A DNA stretch of 64,000 nt from Streptomyces termitum (lineage in GTDB: Bacteria; Actinomycetota; Actinomycetes; Streptomycetales; Streptomycetaceae): assembly GCF_014650175.1 (NCBI RefSeq), contig NZ_BMUL01000001.1, positions 600,013 through 664,012 on the forward strand, in the 5' to 3' direction. This document shows positions 1-9,744 of the stretch, piece by piece. The notes under the pieces are model-generated. The model was not told the origin of the DNA. It saw nothing but the letters and a program-made list of their open reading frames with translations, and ran no database searches. A program made the position numbers and the translations under genes. Each line of letters opens with the position of its first letter. The stretch's first letter is position 1.

Positions 1-508
1 GGTCTACCTGGGCACCGCCAGCAAGTCGCTGGCGCCGGGGCTGCGGCTGGCCTGGATGGTGCTGCCGGAGGAGCTGGTGGAGGAGGTGACGGCGGCGAAG
101 GGCGCGGTGGTGGACTGGATGTGCGGCACGCCGGACCAGCTGGCCTTCGCGGAGTTCGTCCGCTCGGGGGCGTACGACCGGCACATCCGGGCGATGCGGC
201 TGCGCTACCGGCGCCGCCGCGACCAGCTCGTCGCCGCGCTGGCCGCGCACGCCCCGGGGGTGCGGCCGTCGGGCATCGCGGCGGGCCTGCACGCGGTGCT
301 GCCGCTGCCGCCCGGCACCGAGCAGCCGCTGCTGCGCTCCGCCGCCTGGCACGGCCTGGCGCTCCAGGGCCTGTCGCAGTTCCGCCACCCGGAGGCGGCC
401 GCCGCCCGGGAGGGCCTAGTCGTCGGCTACGGCACCCCGCCGGACAGCGCCTGGCAGCCGGCCCTCGCCACCCTCGCCCGGGTCCTGGAGACCCTTCCGG
501 TCGACTAG
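1..508 (+). CDS. MocR/PdxR-type PLP aminotransferase domain, C-terminal part (5' truncated by window)
   Basis: The open frame enters from the left edge (first full codon at 2) and ends at TAG 506-508, leaving about 168 residues. The first residues read TASKSLAPGLRLAW, the PLP-lysine segment of fold-type I aminotransferases as found in GntR-fused MocR regulators; the lysine is near residue 8 of what is visible. The remainder (RYRRRRDQLVAAL, then a small C-terminal domain with GLHAVLPLP and EGLVVGYG) fits the C-terminal half of MocR proteins. The GntR winged-helix part would lie outside the window, so a plain aminotransferase cannot be excluded. The stop codon lies inside the CTAG that borders the palindromic element downstream. 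Confidence 0.75.
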   Translation, partial: VYLGTASKSLAPGLRLAWMVLPEELVEEVTAAKGAVVDWMCGTPDQLAFAEFVRSGAYDRHIRAMRLRYRRRRDQLVAALAAHAPGVRPSGIAAGLHAVLPLPPGTEQPLLRSAAWHGLALQGLSQFRHPEAAAAREGLVVGYGTPPDSAWQPALATLARVLETLPVD

Positions 509-673
509 GCCGTGTCCGGTGGATCTTCGCGGGCCCGCGACGCCTGGCACGTCCTCTCGCCGCACGCCCGGATCGCCCGAGTACGTCCAGTACGAGGGCG
601 ACCCGGGCGCACGCCGAGAGAACGCACCAGACGCCGCGGGCTGATCCACGAAGATCCGCCGGACACGGCCTAG
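505..673. mobile_element. MITE-like long palindrome with CTAG target duplication (IS5-group style)
   Basis: Two CTAG tetramers (505-508 and 670-673) bracket 161 bp whose ends are inverted repeats: GCCGTGTCCGG at 509 and its complement ending at 669. The repeat continues inward almost to the centre near GTACGTCCAGTAC (about 580-592), so most of the element could fold into one imperfect hairpin. I see no transposase frame in it. A 4-bp CTAG duplication fits the YTAR target preference of IS5-group transposases. It could also act as the terminator of the upstream gene, whose stop codon TAG is part of the left CTAG. Confidence 0.65.
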
Positions 674-715
674 GGCGTCTCCTTGAGGACCGGGCCCGGT
701 CCGCGAGGACAGGTC

Positions 716-1558
716 CTAGGAGGAAGCCTCCGGTTCCTCGGGGGGTTCGCCGAAGCGGGCCAGGGCGAGGGCGGAGGCCACGGCGAGGGCGAAGCCGGCG
801 AGGGCCAGGGGGCCGAGGCCGGGGCGGGTGCGGTCGCCCAGCCAGGCGAGGCCGATCCCGGCGGGGGCGAGGGTCTCGCCGAGGACCATGCCGGCGGTGG
901 CGGTGGTGACGGCGCCGCGCTGGAAGGCGGAGGTGAGGAGGAGGAAGGCGGTGGCGCCGCCGAGGAGGAGCGCCCACAGGGCGGGGTCGGCGGGGCGGAC
1001 GCCGTCGAGGAGGCGGACGGCGACCTCCACGACGCCGAAGCCGAGTCCGGCGCCGAGGCCGAGGAGGAGGGCGCGGGGGCGGGCGGGCAGGCGGCCCGCG
1101 GCGGCGCCCAGGAGGAGCAGGGCCGCCGCGGCGGCCAGCAGGGTCCAGGGGAGGGGCGCCGGGCCGGGGGAGCGGCCCTCGGGGCCCGCGGCGAGGGCGA
1201 GGAGCGCGAGGCCGCCGCAGACGCCCGCGACCGCGGCCCGTTCGGCGGACCGCAGGCGGGTGCCGAGGAGGCGGGTGGAGAGGGCGGCGGTGACGGCGAG
1301 GCTGGCGGCGAGCGCGGCGCCGACGGCGTACAGGGGGAGGACGCGCAGGGCGGCGACCTCCAGGAGGAAGCCGAGGCCGTCGAGGGCGAGGCCGAGGAGG
1401 TAGCGCCACTGGCGCAGGGCCCGCCAGAGCAGTCTCACATCGACGCCGCTACCGCCGCCGGTGCCGGGGGCGGCGGTGCGGGCGGCGGCGGCCTGGAGGA
1501 CGGTGGCGGTGCCGAAGCAGAGGGCGGCACCGAGAGCGCAGATCATCCCGAACAGCAC
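716..1558 (-). CDS. DMT-type integral membrane protein
   Basis: Protein of 280 residues that is almost entirely hydrophobic, with about nine or ten predicted membrane segments rich in Leu, Ala and Gly. It resembles the drug/metabolite transporter superfamily (EamA- or NIPA-like halves), for example MICALGAALCFGTATVLQA at the N-terminus and AGMVLGETLAPAGIGLAWLGD near residues 235-255. The substrate is unknown. The start is GTG at 1558 with no Shine-Dalgarno; TAGAGT six bases upstream suggests a leaderless transcript. It is divergent from the lipoprotein gene at 1699. Confidence 0.6.
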   Translation of the reverse strand: MLFGMICALGAALCFGTATVLQAAAARTAAPGTGGGSGVDVRLLWRALRQWRYLLGLALDGLGFLLEVAALRVLPLYAVGAALAASLAVTAALSTRLLGTRLRSAERAAVAGVCGGLALLALAAGPEGRSPGPAPLPWTLLAAAAALLLLGAAAGRLPARPRALLLGLGAGLGFGVVEVAVRLLDGVRPADPALWALLLGGATAFLLLTSAFQRGAVTTATAGMVLGETLAPAGIGLAWLGDRTRPGLGPLALAGFALAVASALALARFGEPPEEPEASS

Positions 1559-1564
1559 ATTCCG

Positions 1565-1570
1565 ACTCTA
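1565..1570 (-). promoter_or_regulatory. -10 element TAGAGT of a probably leaderless promoter
   Basis: On the minus strand TAGAGT lies six bases before the GTG at 1558, placing the transcription start at or next to the start codon. No convincing -35 hexamer is seen. Confidence 0.4.
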
Positions 1571-1698
1571 TGGCCCGGGGCCGGAAACCGGCGGCCTACA
1601 CTGTGCGGTCGCCGGGCTCACGCCTTTCCGAACGGCCGCGCGGGTCCGGCACGCGCGTCCGTCGGCCGCGCGCTCGGGCGAAGGGGAGGGCGAGGAAC

Positions 1699-2019
1699 AT
1701 GCGGAGGCTCAGGTCGAGCACGGTGGTGCTCGGCGGGATGGGCGTGCTCGCGGCGACGATCACCGCCTGCGGCGCCGAGCCCGACCGCCGGTGCGCGGAT
1801 CCGGTGACGCTGGAGGAGCTGCCCTCCTACCGGTGCGAGACGGACGACGACGATGACGATGACGGCGCCGAGGGCGGCAGCAGCGGCTCGTACAGCCACG
1901 GCGCGTACTACTACGGCGGCATGGTCCGCAACTCCCGTGTGACGGGCGGCAGTTTCGACCGCAAGGCCGTGGAGACGGGCGGCTTCGGCTGCTCGTCGTC
2001 GGGGTCGAGCGGCGGCTGA
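1699..2019 (+). CDS. YgiB-like (DUF1190/UPF0441-type) lipoprotein
   Basis: The ATG at 1699 follows a purine-rich AGGGGAGGGCGAGG and gives 106 residues. The frame is open further upstream but that part is Arg-rich and lacks a ribosome site. A signal peptide (MRRLRSSTVVLGGMGVLAAT) ends in ITAC, a plausible lipobox. The mature part has a run of seven Asp (about residue 50), a Tyr/Gly stretch, and a tail with VETGGFGCSSSG, close to the GGFG tail motif of E. coli YgiB. The next gene encodes a YgiC-like ATP-grasp protein, the same partner as in enterobacteria. Function unknown; probably exported to the outer face of the membrane. Confidence 0.6.
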   Translation: MRRLRSSTVVLGGMGVLAATITACGAEPDRRCADPVTLEELPSYRCETDDDDDDDGAEGGSSGSYSHGAYYYGGMVRNSRVTGGSFDRKAVETGGFGCSSSGSSGG

Positions 2020-2035
2020 GGGCGCGGCGCGGGCC

Positions 2036-3214
2036 ATGGAGCGGCACACCATCACCCCCCGACCGGACTGGCAGCGGACCGTGGAGGACCAGGGGCTCGT
2101 CTATCCGCTGACCCGGTACCCGGACGGTTCGCTGCGCCCGTACTGGGACGAGAGCGCGTACTACTCCTTCACGCTGCCCGAGGTGGAGGCGCTGGAGGAG
2201 GTCGTCGAGGAGCTGCACGCGATGTGCCTCGCGGCGGCGGCGCACATCGTGGAGCGGAATCGTTTCCCCGATCTGGGGATCACGGACGCCCGGGTGGTGG
2301 AGCGGGTCACCGAGTCGTGGCGCCGCCGCGCCGAACAGCCCTCCCTCTACGCCCGCTTCGACCTCGTCTACGACGGCACCGGCCCGGCGAAGATGCTGGA
2401 GTACAACGCGGACACCCCCACCTCCCTGGTGGAGGCGGCGAGCCCGCAGTGGTTCTGGATGGAGGACCGCTTCCCCGGCGCCGACCAGTGGAACTCGCTG
2501 CACGAGCGGCTGGTGGACGCCTGGCGGCGGCAGGCGCCGCTGCTGCCGCCCGGCCCGGTGCACTTCGCGCACTCGGAGACGGACGAGCTGGGCGAGGACC
2601 TGATGACGGTCGCGTACCTGCGGGAGACCGCCGAGCAGGCGGGGCTGGTCACCGAGGCGCTGTCGGTGGAGCGGATCGGCTGGGACCGGCTGTCGCGCCG
2701 CTTCGTCGACGAGAAGCTGCGCTTCATCCGCAGCTGCTTCAAGCTCTACCCGTGGGAGTGGCTGGTCACCGACCGCTTCGGGAAGCACGTGCTGTCCACG
2801 CTGGACAACGGCGGTGGCTCCGGCACCACCTGCTGGATCGAACCGGCCTGGAAGATGCTGCTCTCCAACAAGGCGCTGCTGGCGATCCTGTGGGAGCTCT
2901 ACCCGGACCACCCCAACCTGCTGCCCGCCTACCTCGACGGCCCGCGCGAACTGGCCGCGACCGGCTGGGCGTCGAAGCCGCTGCTGGGCCGGGAGGGCGC
3001 GGGCGTGGTCCTGCACCCGCCGGGCGGCGCCCCGGAGGTCCGCGACGAGCCGTGCTGCTACCAGGGGCTCGCCCCGCTGCCCGACTTCGACGGCAACCGC
3101 ACGCTGCTGGGCGCCTGGGTGGTGGAGGACGAGGCGGCGGGCCTGGGCATCCGGGAGTCGGCGGGCCCCGTCACCGACGAGTACGCCCGCTTCCTCCCGC
3201 ACGTCATCCTGTAG
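2036..3214 (+). CDS. Glutathionylspermidine synthase-like ATP-grasp protein (YgiC family)
   Basis: 392 residues beginning 16 bases after the lipoprotein stop, so the pair is an operon. Recognisable segments of the family include YNADTPTSLVEAASPQWFW (residues ~122-140), a central HSETDELGED, and a C-terminal ATP-grasp part with GREGAGVVL and GAWVVEDEAAGLGIRES. The family ligates amines to carboxylates using ATP, but bacterial YgiC-like members have no settled substrate and actinomycetes lack glutathione, so the classical reaction is unlikely here. It ends three bases before the convergent deacetylase gene. Confidence 0.75.
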   Translation: MERHTITPRPDWQRTVEDQGLVYPLTRYPDGSLRPYWDESAYYSFTLPEVEALEEVVEELHAMCLAAAAHIVERNRFPDLGITDARVVERVTESWRRRAEQPSLYARFDLVYDGTGPAKMLEYNADTPTSLVEAASPQWFWMEDRFPGADQWNSLHERLVDAWRRQAPLLPPGPVHFAHSETDELGEDLMTVAYLRETAEQAGLVTEALSVERIGWDRLSRRFVDEKLRFIRSCFKLYPWEWLVTDRFGKHVLSTLDNGGGSGTTCWIEPAWKMLLSNKALLAILWELYPDHPNLLPAYLDGPRELAATGWASKPLLGREGAGVVLHPPGGAPEVRDEPCCYQGLAPLPDFDGNRTLLGAWVVEDEAAGLGIRESAGPVTDEYARFLPHVIL

Positions 3215-3217
3215 CGC

Positions 3218-3910
3218 CTACTCGGGGACGTAGTCCCGCAGCGGCGCCGGGCGCAGACCGGCCTCCCCGGCGAGCTCCAGCGCCCGCTCCAGGTCCTGCT
3301 CCAGCGTCTCGTTGAAGTGCAGCAGGATGATGTCGCCGGCCTTCAGCTCGGGGGTGGGCGGGCTCCACTGCCCCCAGGTGGTCAGGTCGTGCGTCCAGGT
3401 GACCACGGCCTTCGCGCCGCAGGCGCGGGCGGCGGTGCGGGTGGCCTCGTCGTACACGCCGTACGGCGGGCGGACCAGGCGCGGCCCGTCGCCGAACTCG
3501 GCGAGGTGGGCGTCGCGCGCCCCGCACAGCTCGGCCTTCTGCCCGGCCGCGTCGAGCGCGGTGAGGTCGGGGTGGCCGACGGTGTGGTTCTCGATCCGCA
3601 CGGGCCCGTTGTCGACGAGCCGGTGGAAGTAGCCGGAGTCGTACGAGTACGCCCCCGGGAGCAGGAACAGCGAGGCGGGCACCCGCCGGTCGAGCAGCGT
3701 CCGCGCGGCCGCCGGGTCGTGGTACCAGCCGTCGTCGATGGTGATGAAGACGACCGGGTCGGCGGTCTCGATCCGGGAGACCACCGGCGCGGGTTCGGGC
3801 CAGGCCGAGGGCGTGGCGGCGGTCGCGGGCCCGGACGCTCCGAGGAGCGCGAGCGGGACGAGGGCGGCGAGCGCGCCGAGGGCGGCGCGGCGCGGGCGGG
3901 GGCTCGACAT
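3218..3910 (-). CDS. Secreted NodB-type polysaccharide deacetylase
   Basis: 230 residues with an Arg-rich signal peptide ending near ATAATP (residues ~30). The NodB carbohydrate-esterase 4 motifs are present: FITIDDGW (metal-binding Asp pair), ENHTVGHPDL (metal-binding histidines), RPPYGVYD and a late ILLHF. Members deacetylate chitin, chito-oligosaccharides, xylan or peptidoglycan; the substrate cannot be told here. A canonical promoter directly abuts the ATG and overlaps a DasR-like site, which favours control by GlcNAc or chitin signals. It lies downstream of rocD on the same strand, separated by a terminator. Confidence 0.8.
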   Translation of the reverse strand: MSSPRPRRAALGALAALVPLALLGASGPATAATPSAWPEPAPVVSRIETADPVVFITIDDGWYHDPAAARTLLDRRVPASLFLLPGAYSYDSGYFHRLVDNGPVRIENHTVGHPDLTALDAAGQKAELCGARDAHLAEFGDGPRLVRPPYGVYDEATRTAARACGAKAVVTWTHDLTTWGQWSPPTPELKAGDIILLHFNETLEQDLERALELAGEAGLRPAPLRDYVPE

Positions 3911-3917
3911 ACCGGCA

Positions 3918-3946
3918 ACATTGGCCTAGACCAACTCCGGTGTCAA
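3918..3946 (-). promoter_or_regulatory. Leaderless promoter of the deacetylase gene
   Basis: On the minus strand TTGACA (3946-3941), a 17-bp spacer and CAATGT (3923-3918) are followed by seven bases and the ATG at 3910. The start codon therefore sits at the expected +1. Confidence 0.6.
3920..3935. promoter_or_regulatory. Candidate DasR (dre) operator
   Basis: The 16-mer ATTGGCCTAGACCAAC matches 12 of 16 positions of the remembered dre consensus ACTGGTCTAGACCAGT and keeps the palindromic TTGG..CTAG..CCAA core. It lies in the spacer and -10 of the deacetylase promoter, a repressing position. DasR governs GlcNAc and chitin genes in Streptomyces. Confidence 0.5.
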
Positions 3947-3960
3947 TGGCCGGAATTGAC

Positions 3961-3988
3961 CCGGGGCGGCCCGGCGGGGCCGCCCCGG
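3961..3988 (-). terminator. Hairpin terminator after rocD
   Basis: CCGGGGCGGCCC and its exact complement form a 12-bp stem around GGCG, 25 bases past the rocD stop and before the deacetylase promoter. Confidence 0.65.
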
Positions 3989-4012
3989 CGCGGAGGGGCG
4001 AAACGGACGCCG

Positions 4013-6542
<2,530 letters not shown>

Positions 6543-6575
6543 AGCCACACCGGGACCGAGGACCCTGGCCGAAAG

Positions 6576-6610
6576 GGTGGTGCAGGCCGCACACTGGCGG
6601 CTGCACCACC
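6576..6610 (+). terminator. Hairpin terminator after trpS
   Basis: GGTGGTGCAGGCCGC pairs with GCGGCTGCACCACC across a six-base loop, with a single bulged base. It begins 34 bases after the trpS stop and ends 35 bases before the next start. Confidence 0.6.
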
Positions 6611-6644
6611 ACACACGTTTCGACGGACGACGGAGGAGAACGAC

Positions 6645-7226
6645 GTGGGGACCGTAACGCTCGGCGTTTCGATCGCGGTCCCGGAGCCTCACGGCAGCCT
6701 GCTCCAGGAGCGGCGCGCGGGCTTCGGCGATTTTGCCGCTCACGCCATCCCCACCCACGTCACGCTCGTCCCGCCGACCGAGGTCGAGCGGGACCTGCTG
6801 CCGGGCATCGAGGCGCACCTCGCGGGCGTCGCCGCCGACTCGCTGCCCTTCCCGATAAGGCTCAGCGGCACCGGCACCTTCCGGCCCCTCTCGCCCGTGG
6901 TCTTCGTCACCCTCGCCGAGGGCGTCGCCGGCTGCGACCGGCTCCAGGCCCGGCTGCGGGACGCGGCGGGACCCCTGGTGCGCGAGCTCCAGTTCCCGTA
7001 CCACCCGCACGTCACCGTCGCCCACGGCATCTCCGAGGAGGCCATGGACCGGGCCCACGCGGAGCTCGCCGGCTACGAGGCGGCCTGGACCTGCGCCGCC
7101 TTCTCGCTCTACGAGCAGGGCGCCGACGGGGTGTGGCGCAAGCTCCACGACTACGCCTTCGGCGGCGGCCGGCCGATCGCCTCGCTGCCCGCGCAGTCCC
7201 AGGGCGGGACCCCCGTCCCCTCCTGA
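6645..7226 (+). CDS. 2H phosphoesterase (2'-5' RNA ligase family)
   Basis: 193 residues from GTG 6645, preceded by GGAGGAG. Two HxT motifs define the family: PTHVTLVPP (His38/Thr40) and YHPHVTVAH (about residues 119-127), which together form the active site of LigT/CPDase-type enzymes acting on 2',3'-cyclic or 2'-5' phosphodiester bonds. The physiological substrate in Streptomyces is not known. It sits in a same-strand run between trpS and the BrkB gene. Confidence 0.8.
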   Translation: MGTVTLGVSIAVPEPHGSLLQERRAGFGDFAAHAIPTHVTLVPPTEVERDLLPGIEAHLAGVAADSLPFPIRLSGTGTFRPLSPVVFVTLAEGVAGCDRLQARLRDAAGPLVRELQFPYHPHVTVAHGISEEAMDRAHAELAGYEAAWTCAAFSLYEQGADGVWRKLHDYAFGGGRPIASLPAQSQGGTPVPS

Positions 7227-7277
7227 CCGTGGTGTCGGTCCGTGTCCCCCGCGCCCGCGCGGGGGATGCTCGACGGC

Positions 7278-8225
7278 ATGGACTGGCTCACCAAGCTCCC
7301 CGTCATCGGCCCCTGGGCCGCCCGGCTGATGAGAACGCACGCCTGGCGGTCCTACGAGCGGCTGGACGAGGTCCACTGGAGCCGGCTGGCCGCCGCCATC
7401 ACCTTCCTCTCCTTCCTCGCCCTCTTCCCGCTGATCACCGTCGCCGCCGCGATCGGCGCCGCGCTCCTCAGCGAGGACCAGCTCGACACCATCGAGCAGA
7501 AGCTCTCCGACCAGGTCCCCGGCATCTCCGACCAGCTGAACATCGGCGGTCTCGTCGACAACGCCGGAACGGTCGGCCTGGTCGCCGGCGCGCTGCTCCT
7601 CTTCACCGGCATCGGCTGGATCGGCTCCATGCGGGACTGCCTGCGCGCCGTGTGGGGCCTGGACGACATCGAGGGGAACCCGGTCCTGCTCAAGGGCAAG
7701 GACGCGGTCATCCTCGTCGGCCTCGGCGGGGTGGCCCTCTGCTCGCTGGCCGCCTCCTGGCTCGGGTCGACGGCCGTCGGCTGGAGCGCCGACCGGATCG
7801 GCCTCTCCGGCGACGGCGCGGGCGGCGTCGTCCTCCAGGCCGCCGCCGTCCTCGTGGCGATGGCCGCCGACTTCCTGATCCTGCTGTACGTCCTCAAGCC
7901 GCTGCCCGGCGTCGATCCGCCGCGCCGCCGCCTGATCGTCGCCGGGCTCCTCGGCGCGGCCGGCTTCGAGCTCCTGAAGCTGCTGCTCGGCGGCTACATG
8001 CGGGAGGTCGCGGCGAAGTCCATGTACGGGGCCTTCGGCGTGCCGGTGGCCCTGCTGCTGTGGATCAACTTCACCGCGAAGCTCCTGCTCTTCTGCGCGG
8101 CCTGGACGGCCGTCGACTCGAAGGACGCCGCCGCCGATGCCGCTGCTGACGCCGCCGCCGACACCGGCGGCACCGGCGGCGGTCCGGCCGGTGCTACGGC
8201 TTCGCGTCCGGAGCCGGCTCCGTAG
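7278..8225 (+). CDS. YihY/BrkB (YhjD-type) inner-membrane protein
   Basis: 315 residues from ATG 7278; in-frame alternatives are ATG 7266 and GTG 7242. Typical of the family: RLMRTHAWRSYERLDEVHW, then AAITFLSFLALFPLITVAAAIG, and about six membrane segments with FTGIGWIGSMRDCLRAVWGLDD in the middle. The C-terminus is an Ala/Asp-repeat tail (DAAADAAADAAAD). The family was once called ribonuclease BN in error; the cellular role is unclear, with envelope transport suggested. The last 32 bases overlap the 3' end of the convergent carboxypeptidase gene. Confidence 0.8.
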   Translation: MDWLTKLPVIGPWAARLMRTHAWRSYERLDEVHWSRLAAAITFLSFLALFPLITVAAAIGAALLSEDQLDTIEQKLSDQVPGISDQLNIGGLVDNAGTVGLVAGALLLFTGIGWIGSMRDCLRAVWGLDDIEGNPVLLKGKDAVILVGLGGVALCSLAASWLGSTAVGWSADRIGLSGDGAGGVVLQAAAVLVAMAADFLILLYVLKPLPGVDPPRRRLIVAGLLGAAGFELLKLLLGGYMREVAAKSMYGAFGVPVALLLWINFTAKLLLFCAAWTAVDSKDAAADAAADAAADTGGTGGGPAGATASRPEPAP

Positions 8226-9549
8226 CCGCGTCCGCGTCGGGGGCAGCGTCCGCGTCGGAGGCCGCGTCCGTGTCCGTGTCCGGCTCCGGAGCGGGGGCCG
8301 CCGCCGTCCGGCGGGCCGGCCACCGGCGGTTGACGAGGAAGACGCCGGCCGCGATCAGGACGAGGACCCCGCCCGCGATCGCCGCCGCGATCCCGACCCC
8401 GCCGCCGCTCTTCCCGGCCGCGACCGGCCGCGCCGCGTCCGGGTGCTCCTCGCCCGGCGCGGGCGCGGGCGCCGAGCCGGTGGCCGCCGGGGCGCTCGCC
8501 CCGGTCCGCGCCGATGTCGGCGGCACCAGTTCGCCGACCGGCGTCACCTTCCCCGAGGCGGCGAAGCCCCAGTCCAGCAGCCGGGCGGCCTCCTTGTAGA
8601 CGGCGTGCTGCTCCTGCGAGGACGGGTTCATCACGGTCACCAGGAGCACCCGGCCGTTCCGCTCGGCGACCCCGGTGAAGGTGGCGCCGGCGTGCGTCGT
8701 GTTGCCGTTCTTCACCCCGGCGATGCCCTGGTACGGGGCCAGGCCGAAGTCGCCGGTCAGCAGCCGGTTGGTGTTCTGTATCTCGAACGTCTCGCGCTTC
8801 TTCCCCGGCTTCGCCTCGCCGGGGAAGGCGGTGCGCACGGTCGCCGCGTACTTCCGGAAGTCCTCCTTCTGCATGCCGCTGCGGGCGATGAGCGTCAGGT
8901 CGTACGCGGACGACACCTGGCCCGGGGCGTCGTAGCCGTCCGGCGTCTTCACGGTCGTGTCCAGCGCCTGGAGCTCGACCGCGCGGGCGTTCATCTCGGC
9001 GACCGTCTTCGCCAGGCCCTGGTTCATCTGGGTCAGCACGTGCACGGCGTCGTTCCCCGACCGCAGGAACACGCCCAGCCACAGGTCCCGGACGGTGTAG
9101 CTCTGCTTCTCCTTGATGCCGACCAGGCTCGACCCCTCGCCCATCCCCGCCAGGTCCGCCTCGGTCACCAGGTGCGTCTGCTTCGGGTCGGTGAACTTCG
9201 GGATCAGGGTGTCCGCGAACAGCATCTTCAGGGTCGACGCGGGCGCCAGCCGCCAGTGCGCGTTGTGCGAGGCCAGGACGGCGCCGCTCTCCGCGTCCGC
9301 CACGATCCAGGACCGCGCCGACAGCTCCTTGGGCAGCACCGGCGCCCCGGTGCCCAGCTTCACCTGCGTGCCCGGCAGCCCCAGCGCCGCCCCGCCCACC
9401 GACGACATGTTCGCCGGGGGCTGCGGCTGCGGCGTCCCGGTGGCCCCGGGTCTCACGGGCTCGTCCGCCAGAGCGGGCCCGGCGGCGAACACGAGCGGAA
9501 GCAACAGGGCAGCGGAGACCGCACCGGCGATCTTTTTCGAAGCAGACAC
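8194..9549 (-). CDS. D-alanyl-D-alanine carboxypeptidase (penicillin-binding, membrane anchored)
   Basis: 451 residues from GTG 9549, which directly follows a promoter. A signal peptide (residues 1-~30) precedes a peptidase S11 domain with STLK (about residue 106, nucleophilic Ser), SGN (about 166) and VKNGN (about 280, where KTG is usual). A Pro/Ala linker, one C-terminal membrane helix (GIAAAIAGGVLVLIAAGVFLV) and an acidic Ala/Asp tail follow. It trims the terminal D-Ala of peptidoglycan stem peptides outside the membrane. The KTG to KNG change is worth noting but does not remove the catalytic lysine. Its 3' end overlaps the convergent BrkB gene. Confidence 0.85.
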   Translation of the reverse strand: MSASKKIAGAVSAALLLPLVFAAGPALADEPVRPGATGTPQPQPPANMSSVGGAALGLPGTQVKLGTGAPVLPKELSARSWIVADAESGAVLASHNAHWRLAPASTLKMLFADTLIPKFTDPKQTHLVTEADLAGMGEGSSLVGIKEKQSYTVRDLWLGVFLRSGNDAVHVLTQMNQGLAKTVAEMNARAVELQALDTTVKTPDGYDAPGQVSSAYDLTLIARSGMQKEDFRKYAATVRTAFPGEAKPGKKRETFEIQNTNRLLTGDFGLAPYQGIAGVKNGNTTHAGATFTGVAERNGRVLLVTVMNPSSQEQHAVYKEAARLLDWGFAASGKVTPVGELVPPTSARTGASAPAATGSAPAPAPGEEHPDAARPVAAGKSGGGVGIAAAIAGGVLVLIAAGVFLVNRRWPARRTAAAPAPEPDTDTDAASDADAAPDADAATEPAPDAKP

Positions 9550-9556
9550 GGACGTG

Positions 9557-9585
9557 AACGTACATGTATTCGGTGACGGTCCGAA
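9557..9585 (-). promoter_or_regulatory. Probable leaderless promoter of the carboxypeptidase gene
   Basis: Minus strand TTCGGA (9585-9580), 17 bp, then TACGTT (9562-9557) and seven bases to the GTG at 9549. No ribosome site is present before that GTG. Confidence 0.5.
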
Positions 9586-9744
9586 CCCCCCGGGGTACCG
9601 TGCGCCCGTGACGGGGCGAGGACGGCGGAACCGTGAACCGCCGTCAGGCGTTCGTTCCCATCGGCCGGAGAAGCCCTCCCGGGGCCCGGCCGACGGCCTA
9701 GTCTGAAAGATCCGGACGGAGCGGAAGAGGGGCGGGGGGTCCGC

